A stretch of 64,000 nucleotides of DNA from Panorpa germanica (Eukaryota > Arthropoda > Insecta > Mecoptera > Panorpidae): positions 14,884,451 to 14,948,450 of the forward strand of contig OY783213.1 of the NCBI GenBank assembly GCA_963678705.1, written 5' to 3'. This document shows positions 20,973 through 33,700 of this stretch, one piece after another. Below the pieces are notes generated by a model, which was not told where the DNA came from, made no database searches, and worked only from the letters and a program-made list of their open reading frames with translations. Position numbers and translations under genes: made by a program. The first letter of the stretch is position 1; the number at the start of each line of letters is the position of its first letter.

Positions 20973-23900
20973 AAAGGCATGATAATGTTGAATATTTCGG
21001 AAATGGACGTATATTTTGCTTTTTTCACTAGTTTTTACAGTTTCACAATACTAATAACGCTGTTTTTACGCGTTAGAACGTATGATATATTTTCTTATAA
21101 GGATTATTATTTATTACGCAACTCTATACTTACCTATCAGATATCCAGGATTCCAAACAACTATACAGTTAGGATTGAAATAGATTGAATAAATAACATA
21201 TTCTTTTTCTTTTGAAGACAACATCAGAACGTTAAAGAATTGTTCTGACTTTTATTACGGCATTTATTATTTTTTTCTATATGCAAACAAGTAAAACTGT
21301 TTAAGTGAATACGTAGGACCGATAAGTATTACCGATGTATTAAGTTACATGATACTTCATTTGTTGTTTGGTATGTTGATGTCAACGACGCGAAGGAAAT
21401 ACATACACCGATTGAAGAAGGAGGAGCTAAAATATTTGAACCTTAACTAAGCAATAAAACAAACATAGTTTTTATACTTTGGTGAATTTATTTGTAATGA
21501 ACTACTTCTACATTTTAATGATATTTTCCCTTTACATTTATATAATTTATATACTCTAATAAAATCTTAATATATTAGAAATCTATTTAATTATTAAGTA
21601 CATATTTTTTTAAATAACATAATATTCTAAAAATAACAAAAACGAATTACATACATAAATTAGAAAAAATAATAATAAATTTTTAACAGTTTTATATGAA
21701 AAATTATAACAAAAAATAAAAATATAATTAAATAAATTTATATATAAATGAAAATAAAATTAATTATGTATAAACATATCGTGAATATCATTTCTTAAGA
21801 CTAAAATCTTTTTAAGTATATACAAAATCAATATGCATGAGTTTTACAAATAAACAAACAAACAAATCAAGTCAGTTATTTCCAAAGACACATTGCTGTA
21901 AAGCTTGTTCGTTTTGATACTTTGCTGTTAGCAGAATGTTGTAAATTTAAACTAAATAAAACATAAACGGAAACCAAATCCAATAGAAATCCAATAGAAA
22001 TTATTCACATCGATAAATATTCAAATTTTTTGTTTCAGAAAATAATGATCAAGTAAGAAAACGAACAGGCTTATAGTAATATTTTATGTACAGGTCTAGA
22101 AATACTCTATTTTCTAGAGCGATTTGCTTAGTGACGTAATTATTGTGATTGATAAAATGACCACCAGGAGCGCTGTTAGTTATGAGAGTGTTGCTTTGAA
22201 AATGCAATGGAATAAATACGTAATGATGGCCACAGTGGCCGAAAGTATTTATACTCTCCCAACACTCCCAACAGCGCTATATTATCTAGCTTTGGTTGTT
22301 ATCAGAATTATTTACATTACGTGCTCACAATAAGATAAAGATAGTTGTGTAGCCCACATATATGAGGTCACGACAATATAAATACTGTCAGCATTGTAAG
22401 AGGTCGTCGGAGATAATACGTTAATAAATGAAAATGTTAACCTGTGTACAAAAGGGGTATCAATAAAAGCTGCCTGTTTTAAATTTGCCGCCAATTAGTC
22501 ACCAAGATCACGTGATTTAAAGTTGCCTGATTTCAATTATTGTGATTTTCTTAAAAGTATAATCTACACAAAAAATTCTTCAAGAAATTTTGAACAAAAA
22601 TCATAATACCGGGTGCTTGCTTGGTGAATTTAAGCAGCATTTATATGCAAAACACGCTCAATGGAATGGTAGTCCATCAAAAGAGTTAAAAATAATTCTT
22701 ATGTCCTAGTTAGATATCAAATTAAAAAATCGAATATGTTTTCCTTATATTCCGCTTTATTTAAAAAACAAAACAGAAAAATTATGTTCTGGGTATAAAT
22801 ACTGTAAAATTTCAATTGATAATTATTTATTTTTCGTTGTCATTAACTAAAAAATTATCTTATAATGCAGCGTTACTAGCGACAAAAAGTGAAACTACTA
22901 CAACTGCATCACCAAGCAAACACCATCTCCAAACAAAGATTTATCGAAACTAAATTATTTCCGCAATATAAAAAATGGATGATATTTCCTATTAATTAGA
23001 AACATTTTAAAGGCAGCTGTATTAATTGCTTTGTATTATCGAATAGTATTTATTTTCTGAATTTATTTAAACATATTTAACACCAGGTTTTCTAATATGT
23101 AATTTCTTATTGTACATTATTTTCATAGTGTAATTATGACAACACATTTAGAACTGATCTCTTAAAAGTCTCAAAATTAATTAAGTTCAATTCACATTAT
23201 CAAATAGTTATTTAAAAATAGCCAATGTTCTTATGAAGTGCATAATATTTGTTTTCAATAATACTTTAGAGGTTAGAATATATATTGGTAGCATATTTTC
23301 AATAGTGTTGATAAATTAAATACTTGAAGTGACCAAAAAAAAACCAATATTTCTATGAAATGTTTAACTGCTTTTTCGTACCTAAGAACACATTCAAATT
23401 ATTTAAGAAAAAAATGGTTTCTTCTTGTATAAATTGTCAAAATGACAAATGTTTTTGAGGTTAGAATATTTCTTGGTAGCATACTATCAATAGTACTAAC
23501 AAAATGCTATGTGTAATACAAAAAACTGTTTTTAAAACTCCATAATTTGAAGGGCTTGCATGATACCAAATGAAAATAAGTCCTTGTTGCCCTTGGGAGG
23601 AATTGTTTGTTTGTTACTGTATTGGTGAGTTTGTAACACATCTCTATTCATTTTCACTCAAGCTTAGCAATTAGCTTTGAAAATACAAGCGGTGATTAAT
23701 AAGTCAGTGAAAAGTTTCGTGTTCGTTCTTCAGAGCAAAAAGTACGGACGGCATTACTACTCTACTGACATGTAAATTATTTTCATTTTCGCTGTAATTC
23801 ATACATGAACTTATCTGTCTTGTTATTGCAAATAGAAAAAAAGAGTTCCTTATATAGATTAAATGATTTTTCTTTCGTGAAATTCTGTATCTAAAATAAA

Positions 23901-24020
23901 GCTAAATAAATAATGATTCGAACGAAGTTCAGAACGTCTTAATGAGTTGAACATTTAAAAAATAACTCAAAAATGATGATTATATATTATTATCTTACAT
24001 GAACATTTGCAAATTAAAAT
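20973..24020. other. AT-rich intergenic stretch with no recognised gene
   Basis: Very AT-rich. Open frames here (for example 20979-21188 and 22124-22333) are low-complexity or lack any protein-like motif. A local 50-base duplication occurs at 23269 and 23457. Confidence 0.5.
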
Positions 24021-24029
24021 GGTTTCAAT

Positions 24030-24112
24030 TGTGTGACGTCACAACAGGGGGGGGGGGTCAATGGAGTCGGAGGGAGTAATGAAATTTGTGTGACGTAATT
24101 TATGGATGACCC
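24030..24112. mobile_element. MITE family K half copy
   Basis: TGTGACGTCACA, a G run, then TGTGTGACGTAATTTATGGA and TGACCCC. This matches one half of the short palindromic element at 54714-54805. Confidence 0.6.
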
Positions 24113-24541
24113 CAAAGGCGTATAAAATATAATATAATACAAAATACAAGATAGAAAAAGTATTTTCTTTCAATTTTCACTGATTTATCAATCCGCTCAT
24201 GTTTCATAATGTTTTTTACGAATTCTGCCTTACCTTCCTTTAATAAATTCCATACTTTTACAAATTTCTTGAGTCTTACTAATTCTTCCATATATTTTCA
24301 AACACCACATAAAGGAGATCCTCTATTCCATTCACACCACGTGGTCAACCACGTGTTTCAATATCTTTAACTCCACTTATTATTATTCCATTTTTAAATG
24401 CATTACAAATGCTATAAATATTATTATATTTACATTATTTTTTGTTTTAGTTTTTTTTTTTAATATTTTATAATTTTCTTCTCTTATAATTTAACTTTAA
24501 ATTATCTTAAATATATTTTTCTTTAAATTAATATTAATTAA

Positions 24542-24547
24542 TTTATT
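24542..24547 (-). terminator. Candidate FoxL2 polyadenylation signal
   Basis: AATAAA on the - strand, about 155 bases after the predicted FoxL2 stop. AT-richness makes chance occurrence likely. Confidence 0.3.
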
Positions 24548-24699
24548 AATTATCTCAGTTATAATTCGACCCTGATCACGACACGGCACTCGTCGCACAT
24601 AATTAAATACAACTCTGCTTTTGTTCATATTTTCACATTTCTGCAAAGTTTCTTCTCACTTATTTTAAATTACGTAAAACACTATATCTTTTTTTTTAC

Positions 24700-24785
24700 T
24701 CACAGATAACATTTTCCGAACGGTGGCGTTGACGTGCTCACAGGCGTTGGGGGGCTGTTCTCCTCCTTCACTCCAGTGAGACCAA
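24700..24785 (-). CDS. FoxL2: FoxL2 last coding exon
   Basis: The acceptor TCTTTACAG precedes 24785. It reads [20 protein letters not shown] then PFGKCYL and TGA (24700-24702). VKEE inside a proline-flanked context is a typical SUMO/synergy-control motif. The bases across the stop also form a strong donor (CT|GTGAGT), so a longer isoform skipping this stop is possible. Confidence 0.8.
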
Positions 24786-27700
24786 CTGTAAAGACAAAGG
24801 CAATTAGTACCATTTTACCATGGAACAAAAGAAAGAATGAGCTGAATTGGGAATGGAAGGAGCAATGGAACTGCTAAGTTAAGCGGCTGCTTTTGTTACT
24901 TTTTCTCTGACGTCATGCTTTATGAATTGGACTAGTGTAATATTCGTTCGAAAAAGTTACAAAATTAAGCTCTGAGATTCTTTTGAATTAGTTTATCATT
25001 ATATTTTGGATAGGATGTAATTACTCTTTATAATTGAAGATGTAGCATAAAGAAATCAATTGCAGAATAAGATTTTTATGCAGAGAGGCAAATCGATTAA
25101 TAATACAATACGAATAAATATGAGAATAACATTTTAAAACTGAGAACAAAGTAAAATGAATATGAAACGTTTCTATCTAATTAAAACGAAATAATATTTT
25201 GAATCAAATTTGTTGTACAAGGGCTGTTTGGAAAATAACCGCCGTTATTCATTAGCGCCAGCAGCATACGCAAATAAATATAATTTTTTTCAAGAATATT
25301 ACGTAAATTTTACGTTTCAGGTTTGCAGTGAAAATAATTAGTCTTGATAATTTTGAATCTGATAATAATTTAGTGCAGAATACTCACCATCGGGCCAGCC
25401 ATAAGTGTAGCTCGCGTCCAGACGCCTGGCGCACGGAGAAAAGCTTCCAGGACTTGTCGACGCCCCCGCATGGAAATCTGAAACGTGTAAATACGTGTTA
25501 ATTTCCAAAACATTTTACATATAAGTCACTATAAAGGTCCCTAAGGTCTGTCGCACACTACAAGCATAATTAAGCGAATTTAGACCGGACGTATACAGGC
25601 TACTACGCTTTACCTATCCGAGCCCTGTAAATGTAATGAACCTCGCACACTGCAAGCAATAAAGCCGTCCGAATACGGGTGTTACGTACTTATAATATTG
25701 GAACCGTATATCAGCGAATTTAACCAAGCGTATACAATGCTAAATCCTACTTTGTAAAAGCAATCAGCCGTCTCTGACTGGAAGGGATATGGAGCGGAAT
25801 GCAATAATCTCTTTCATAACAGTGGTGTATCGATAAAAATTAGAGTAAAACTTTGCTCTCATGATGAGTTATGTTAGTGCAAAACAACTGCAATACACCC
25901 TACAGTACACAAGTTTGACTTGGTGTACTGTCGTATCGGCACGTGGTATGCATGTATTGTGACACAACACATGCAAATGACACAGGACACGGTTCAAGCC
26001 GCCGATTTACGCCCAAATTCGCCGTCGCTTAAATACGTTTGCAGTGTGCGACAGGCTTAAAGCGGGGTTCAGGTAATATTCAACTTTTGTATTAATAAAC
26101 AATTACTAATCCACTCAACTCTCTCAGACTCTTTCTTAAAGATGTCGGTATACACTAACCTCTAAATATAACTACGTAAAATTTATCTCTAAACGTATCA
26201 TCTACATAAATATTCTATAAATCCAACAGTTCAATCTTACCCAGTGTGTTTGATAAGGAACTGTAGCTGTTCATCTGCATAGGCGGCACCGACTGCTGGA
26301 GCTGAAATACAATAAACACAAATGTTAACAGAATTGTTAATAGCAATGAACCGAGTTCGAGTTTTAAATTTCTAACTAACGTGTCGCAATGTTGCCAACA
26401 ACACAGGTGCATGTTCAGGATTTCCTGTTAACGTGCTCCTTCAATAACTATTTTCTAAAAATATAACTAAAATACAAGAACAAAGAGGGTTTTCTTTCTT
26501 CTTATTCGATATAAATAAAACATTGTTTCAGTTTATAAAACGTATACATTACTCCTTGGTACTGGGTACTACTGGTACTGATATATGTTACAGTGCTTGT
26601 TTCAAATGTTTAGAATTTCGTTTTTCAGAATCAATTAGTTAAATAAGAATTACTTAATTTATGGTGACACGATTACAACTAATGTTAGCATGTCTTAATT
26701 ACTATAAAAGTGTGTTATGTACAGAATGCGGCACGGGAACTTCTTTATTTTAAAAACTCACAAAAGAAAAAGTATTAAAGATATGATTTTTATTCGTTTT
26801 CCTTTTTCATAGAGGTACATTTAGTCGCGGAGAGTCGAAATGGGAACATTTTGTCCATCATGTCTGTGCTAATGGTCGTAATAGGAGTTCTTCCTCTCGC
26901 TCAAGGTCTCTTCAGGGTCAGGGATTTAAAATAGGGTGCTAAATTCGGGAAAATCGCGTGGATTAAGTTTTTACATCACTGCCAGTTTGTATGGATGAAA
27001 TTTCAGATCTTCACGAAGAATTTGTCTCACTGTGGTCGCCTGCCTTACTCTATCGAGGCTTTCTAGACTCCTAGAAGTTCTTAAAGGTCCTGGTTTCTTT
27101 TTCCACACACTATCAGTAGACATAAGCATGTCCACCCACTGAAGTGATCTTTGAAAAGCTGGCGATCTTTGTTTCCTGCCGTTGGAAAAATAAGTCGCCA
27201 CAACGAACGCGGTCTTCTCTCATCTAAAGCATGGTCGTTAATAAAGTAACCGTAGAAAAAACGTTGGTCTAGTATCTTTCGAATGTGTTACAACCTCTCT
27301 ATCTTAAGAATTAATAGCCGCTGTGTGGCGCGCCTTTCAAATAAGGAAGTTCCCGTGCCGGATCTTGTATTACCCATTTGCGTATAGAGCAATAAAAGAT
27401 GGTGTGATTTTGTGAGGACACTCATTTAAAGTAATTAGAGGTAAAAAAAGACTTATTCGTTTATTATTTAACTTAAAACATAGGTGTTTTTTATGATCTT
27501 ATTTTGTACAGAAGGAAAAATTTATCCTGAATTAAGTGCAATTCAGAAGTACACGAACGTAACATAAGAACAAAGTATCATTCCTACTCACTGTTTTAAT
27601 TTTGTATTTAAATTAAATTGTATAACATATGGATATATGCGTAGCCCTTCCTTGCACCATTTTTAATTTACAATTTATTTATGTTTTCTTTGTGTTCTTA

Positions 27701-30700
27701 GAACCTTACAAGGTGCAATGTTTCTAATTTAAAAAAAAAAAACTATATTATATTATAACCTCTAAAATATGACAATCTGACAAAATGTAGTAGGATTTAC
27801 TTTTAAAAGAATTTCAATGCCAGTTTGTCATAAATAAAGAAATAAAAACAATTTCTGTTACTAAATATTATTAAATACTGTAATTTTAATTATTGCACAT
27901 TTAATTTGGCCAACTGTCGAACTGTCAAAATTTATATTACCACGCATGCGCACCAACTAAATTAAAACACGAATGTGACAAAGAATTGCTTATACTGAAA
28001 TCTGAAATCTTGATTAAAATATTAAATAAAAACGTAAATGATATATCAAACCAGTGAGTGGGAATGAGGTTTAAATAATAATTTATTTAATGAACATTTT
28101 TGAAGAATTAGAGATAGCCGTGTGCCTATATGTAAGGGCAGTAGATGCAACAACAAAATTTAAACATTAGCTGAGACATAAATTTCAAAATTCATTCGTA
28201 AATTAATTGCCATTGTAATTAACAATTTAATAAAACTAAACATACTGGTAGAAATGCCACCAAGGTAATATTTAAAACAATAAGTTACAAAACCCCGCCC
28301 AATGTTGTTGTTTTGTTCAACATATATCACCTACACCTTCCTTTGCCTCATTACCTCCCCTTCGTACCCCTCACCTCGTTAAACACGGTACAGGTCAATA
28401 AAAATTACTCATTAAAATATTATTTATGCCTTGACGAGAAAAAACAAAATAATGTTTACTATAAATATAAAAATACTCTTATAAAATCCAACGCGCAAAG
28501 AATCGAAATGAATTGCAGTCCGTGAGCCATGTGCCTTGTTTTTTCTAATAAATTGAGTGCTCAATAATACGGATAATTGGTTTTGAAAAAGATAATTACA
28601 AGGGTATTATTATTGTATTATATTTAACACGATTGCAATAAAAATTTAAACATGTTTATTTTTTATGTGTTAACACTTTTATTTGATAAGTAGGAGAATG
28701 TATGTGTGTGTGTGTGTGTTTTTATTCACACGTATTCTATGAGTATGATATTAAACAGGGAGTTGGAGACATCGATGTCAATCTTGAAAACGATGGGTTG
28801 AAAGCCGCGAGGCTATAAATATGCCTATTACAATACCCAAAATAGGTTTTTTATAGTTGAATGAATTAAAACAAATGATACAAACAATTGTATTGTAAAA
28901 GTGATAACTATCAACAACAACAATTTATGAAATTTGGTTCTTGTTCAGAAATAGTATGCATAATTCTTTTTATTGCTAGTTTTCCTGGAGTATTATACCA
29001 TTTTGGAATCCTAAAGAGTTGCGCCAATTTTTAAAAAAACTTGCCATAGTAGTGTTCCTACTTTTTTTTACACCACGATAAGTTAAAGTGGACAGAAAGT
29101 AAAAGCCTTTAAAAATTTTAGGGAAAAAAATAATTTCGATTGATTTTTGTGTAAAAACTACTAGCATTCTGGGATTTTTAATGGTTGTGGTGGATAGCAG
29201 TGCTATTTAGGTTGCCGATACAAAAAAAAAAATCAGAAATATTTGAAAAATTGTGGTCATGGTAGTTAAAAACATCTTAAGGTGTTTCGGTTTTTGAAAG
29301 ATTTTTATTTTTTTTGTAATTTCTAAACAAAATGAGATAATTTTTTTTTTCTTTTTTCTCGTATAGTGATGAGCAGGACCTTCTGGTGCCCGCTTATCGT
29401 TGAATTTTGAGACACCCTGTATATACAGGATCTTATTTTCACATTACATATTAGGGAATATCTAACGTTATGTGGGTAGCATTGAATTTAATAGTGTCGC
29501 AGCAAATGTCGTATGCAAGCGCGGTATCGATATGTTTTCGTATAAATGAATTTTGTGGGCCACCAGTCGCATTTCTTTGGTTCAAAAAATTCCGATGGTA
29601 CCTTCAGTAAACACATTTATACAAGATACCGCTGCATAATCTTTCCTTCCGCTTCCCTTTTATCCGATATTTCATTTTTGAAATCTAATGCGATTACTGC
29701 CTTCCGTGCTGTATTCCGTTATGTATATACATAATTATGTAATTGTAATTAATTAGGCAGCAGTGTTGTTTTTAATCTTACATGTAATTTTGAACTTGTG
29801 AAATAATTCGACATACGTCAGTAATATATATTATTTTGTAATAATTATTATCATTATTTAATATAAATTATTGTTTTTAATATAATTAATTTTACTTCTT
29901 TATAGTTCACAACGTGAAACTTGTATTTTAGGTTAAAACTTTAGAGTAATACTAAAACAGTGAGTAGGTCTTTAATAATTCACAGATTAAATTAACACGT
30001 GGAAATACTTAATAATGGAAAATAACAGAAAAATGAAGAAAACTACTTGTAGAATTAGAAAGTAATGTTACAATATCAGCAACTTTTTATATTTTAATGA
30101 ACCAGTATATAAAAAGCGTAATAATAAAAAACAAATCAGAAATCAGGTAATTTGGATTTAATATTTGTTTTTCAAAATAACTTGTCATTCTATTCTTATT
30201 ATAATCGATTTAACTTTTATGAGCAAATACGAATTAATTTTTAATGACGAATGTAAAATATACCAAGCATAAAAATATATTTAAATAATATTTATAAGTA
30301 ACTATTCAAATATTTAAATGTATTGTATTTATTTTATATAATAAATACAATAAAGTGAATAATAAAACAAAACAACTAATAATAAAAAACAAGTGTTTAA
30401 TATTTTAAACATTTTGAACGGATTGATTGATGCTTGTGAATACATTTTTTTTTTTAATTTTATTCAATTTAATGTCGGCCTATTTTCGATGCTGAGTCCT
30501 ATCAGCGACGACTGCAGTTGTTGTAGTGTCGTGGCCTCGTATTTGCAGAATTAAAAAATATATTTTACCGATTAAAATAATAAGAGAGAACGATCCTAGA
30601 ATCGTTAAACTTTTACACCATGTTATAAATCCACTTAAAATGAATTACAAATCTGGTTTAGACGTAACTCTTGTCCTAAGCAATTATAATTAAACCATAT

Positions 30701-33700
30701 CGTTGGAACCAGAATCATTTTTTTATTTCAATAACTTCATATTTCAAAAGCTCGCATTTTGTGTATTAAATGGCGCGCATTTTGTCAATTTTCAATATTT
30801 TTTCTCTCATACTCATACTAATTAATAATTTTCTTGGTTTTTATTTTTGAGATAAATAGAAGAACCAAAATCGACAACAACGTCCTGGTCCAATTTCTTG
30901 ACAGGGTCTAATTCAGCATCATTTTTAACATATTTAACAACATTTTTAAATTTCAAAAAAGATTTTTTTGTATGTAGAATAAGTGTAATGATAAGCCTAA
31001 AAAGTTAAAATATCGTTTTTCATAATTTTTATTATAAAAAAACAATCCTCAAAATACCTTAAATTTAGGACCTCTAGACCCTGTCTCCCCTTAATACTTT
31101 AACTCTAAATACTACCAGGAAATATTACCTACTCCATGATAAATCCTTAATCAAACATATAGAGAAAAGATCAGTAACTAAAGAATAACGTGAACGAATA
31201 TCTTACCTGACTCGAGAACTGTGAACTGTAAGTCGGTCGCGGCACCGGCTGGCATGAAGAATGTCCATAGTTAAGTTGTGAGGGCGCTGGCATCCAGGCG
31301 CTGCAAGGAACGGGCAAATATTTATAACTGGTTGACATTTTACAACAGAAAAGCTAGGCAGAAAAGGCAGACCATGCAAAAGCAAGATATGGACTGTTTT
31401 TGACTGCAAATAGCAAACCATAATCTTCATCAGATGAAGTATACTTGTTCAAAACAATCTTGTAACTTCCTTACAAATCAGTAACTACGGTTGCAGAATT
31501 AGAAGAGGATTGTGCCCAAGAAAATGGATTTAGGACCTGTCAAACTATTGTAAATTTCAGCAAGAGGTGTCATTTTAAATCAACAGAAAAACACAATATT
31601 TTCGCGAAAACTTGGGATACTTTTATTTTAATCCACCACACAAGAACAATATTTTGCCAAATGTCAATGGTGATAGTTAAAAAAATGGCGCGAAATTTAA
31701 AATGACAGCTCTTGTTTAAGACCCTATATTATTTAGCATCTTAAGAGGGATTTTTATTTTATTGTAGGATACAAAACATAGTTTTTGGATGTGTCTAAGC
31801 GGATGTGGCGCATCGACAATGGTGTGAGCGGAGCAAACGTGCCAGGGCACATACTTTTGTGTTACGAATTCAATAGCCTAGAAGCCAATGCAATTAAGTA
31901 AAAAAAAATCTATAAATCACTGATTCTTAAGCCCGTCCGCAAACGGATCGACTAGTTTGAATAGAAGTGTTAGGATATAAAAAAATGGACATTAATTACG
32001 AGAAAGCATTAGAATTGCAATTTAGGCATTGGCACTTGCTTTCAAATTTCCTGTATTTTGAAGTAAAAAACGAATTTTATCGTCAAATATATATATATTG
32101 ACAGTAAGAAGTATATTCGCTTAAAGTTGAATTAGACCTACACATAGCCTTTGCGTCGTTCTAACACCTCATGAAATTAACTAAATTTGTTGTAACGGTT
32201 CATTTTCTTTAAGGATTCCGTGAGTTCGTCTCCCAATTATGTGTAAAGTTATGAAAAATATGACCCGATCTCATATATTGGGGCGGTTGCAGGCAGGGCA
32301 CATGACGGTTTAAAAGCAATTTGTCTTTGTCGTAGAGAGAGAAAGATAATACCATATGAACATATTGAGTAGATAGAGATAACGCTATTAATTTTGTCTT
32401 GGAATAAATTTTTCGTATGTGACGTTTCCCAAAATGTTCTCATGGTGCATACCGAATTGCCAGACTTATTGCCAGTCGTATCTCTTGTGCTCTTACTTGC
32501 GCTGTTGATCACTGAGTTGAAGTTGAGTGATTTCGGGTACAGGGGTTAGCCATTGAAATGTGAAGGACAAGTATCAATGCCTAACAAGGCAGCGAGTGTG
32601 GTGAGTCATTAGTGTATGCAAGAACGAATTAATCAATGATCGATTACTAGTGATTGATTATTGATTGTGGTGCAATACCTTGAATATGGGCGATGCGCAT
32701 AATTGGTCCAGTTGTTGCTAAGATGTGAGAAGAATACATACAATTATTATCTAATTAAAACAAGTTAAGTCGTGATATATGCAAGGACACCAAATGTATC
32801 AACTACGTAAAAAGTATGTAAGGTTGGAGGTAGAAACTAACCTGTCGTATCTGGAATAGGGTTGGTAAGCAGGAGGGGCTGCGAACAGATTCCGCGTCAG
32901 GTGATGACTGCCTCCAGAAAATACGCCTGGATCAGCGAATAATCCCTTGGGATAACCTCCACCTGTTGAACGGTACGGCCGCTTCATGCGACGCCGTCGT
33001 CTGTAGTTGCCGTTTTCGAACATGTCTTCGTATTGTGGATCTGCAATTTTGGAAAATCTATTTTAACATATTTTTTACAATAATCCGCGATGAAAAGTAT
33101 TAGTGTATAATCGATATTAATCGACAACGCAACCAAGAATTAAATATCACTTTAATGGAAATAATTTGATCTAAATTCGTCCGCATTAGTAAGTGTAATT
33201 TTTCTTCAAATTTTCTTTAAGTTTGTTCAAGAAAAGATTCCAGAACAAACTATTTATCGGAATCAGAATCAGAATCGTATTAGATAGCGTAAAGCCCACT
33301 TAAAATGACAGCTCCAGTTGATACTGTCGTATAACTATTTTTGAGGTTATTATACAAGGAAAATGAACGTTTAATATCTCGATCGTTGTCTATCCGCCAT
33401 TGTTAAAGGGGTGGTAAGTCAGTAGAAGATTCACACCCTAACAGGTTGCGTCAGTGAAAATAATCGTGACTCACCAAGTGTCCAGTAGTTGCCTTTCCGT
33501 TCACCTCCCCCCTCCCTAGGAACCTTTACAAAACATTCATTTAAAGATAAATTGTGTCGTATTGAATTTTGCCATCCTTTTTTGTTACGTTCAAAATATG
33601 GGAATCGTCCTGTGATGAAGGAGTAGATTTCACTAAGGGTCGCGCGTTTCATTGGAGAACTCTGTGAAAAGAAGGATCAAATAAATTACGTCGCAATTTG

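Noticed and set aside
24100-24291. 63-residue - strand frame with many charged residues just past the FoxL2 stop
   Set aside because: It ends inside a MITE K fragment, lacks splice context, and is more simply the FoxL2 3' region.
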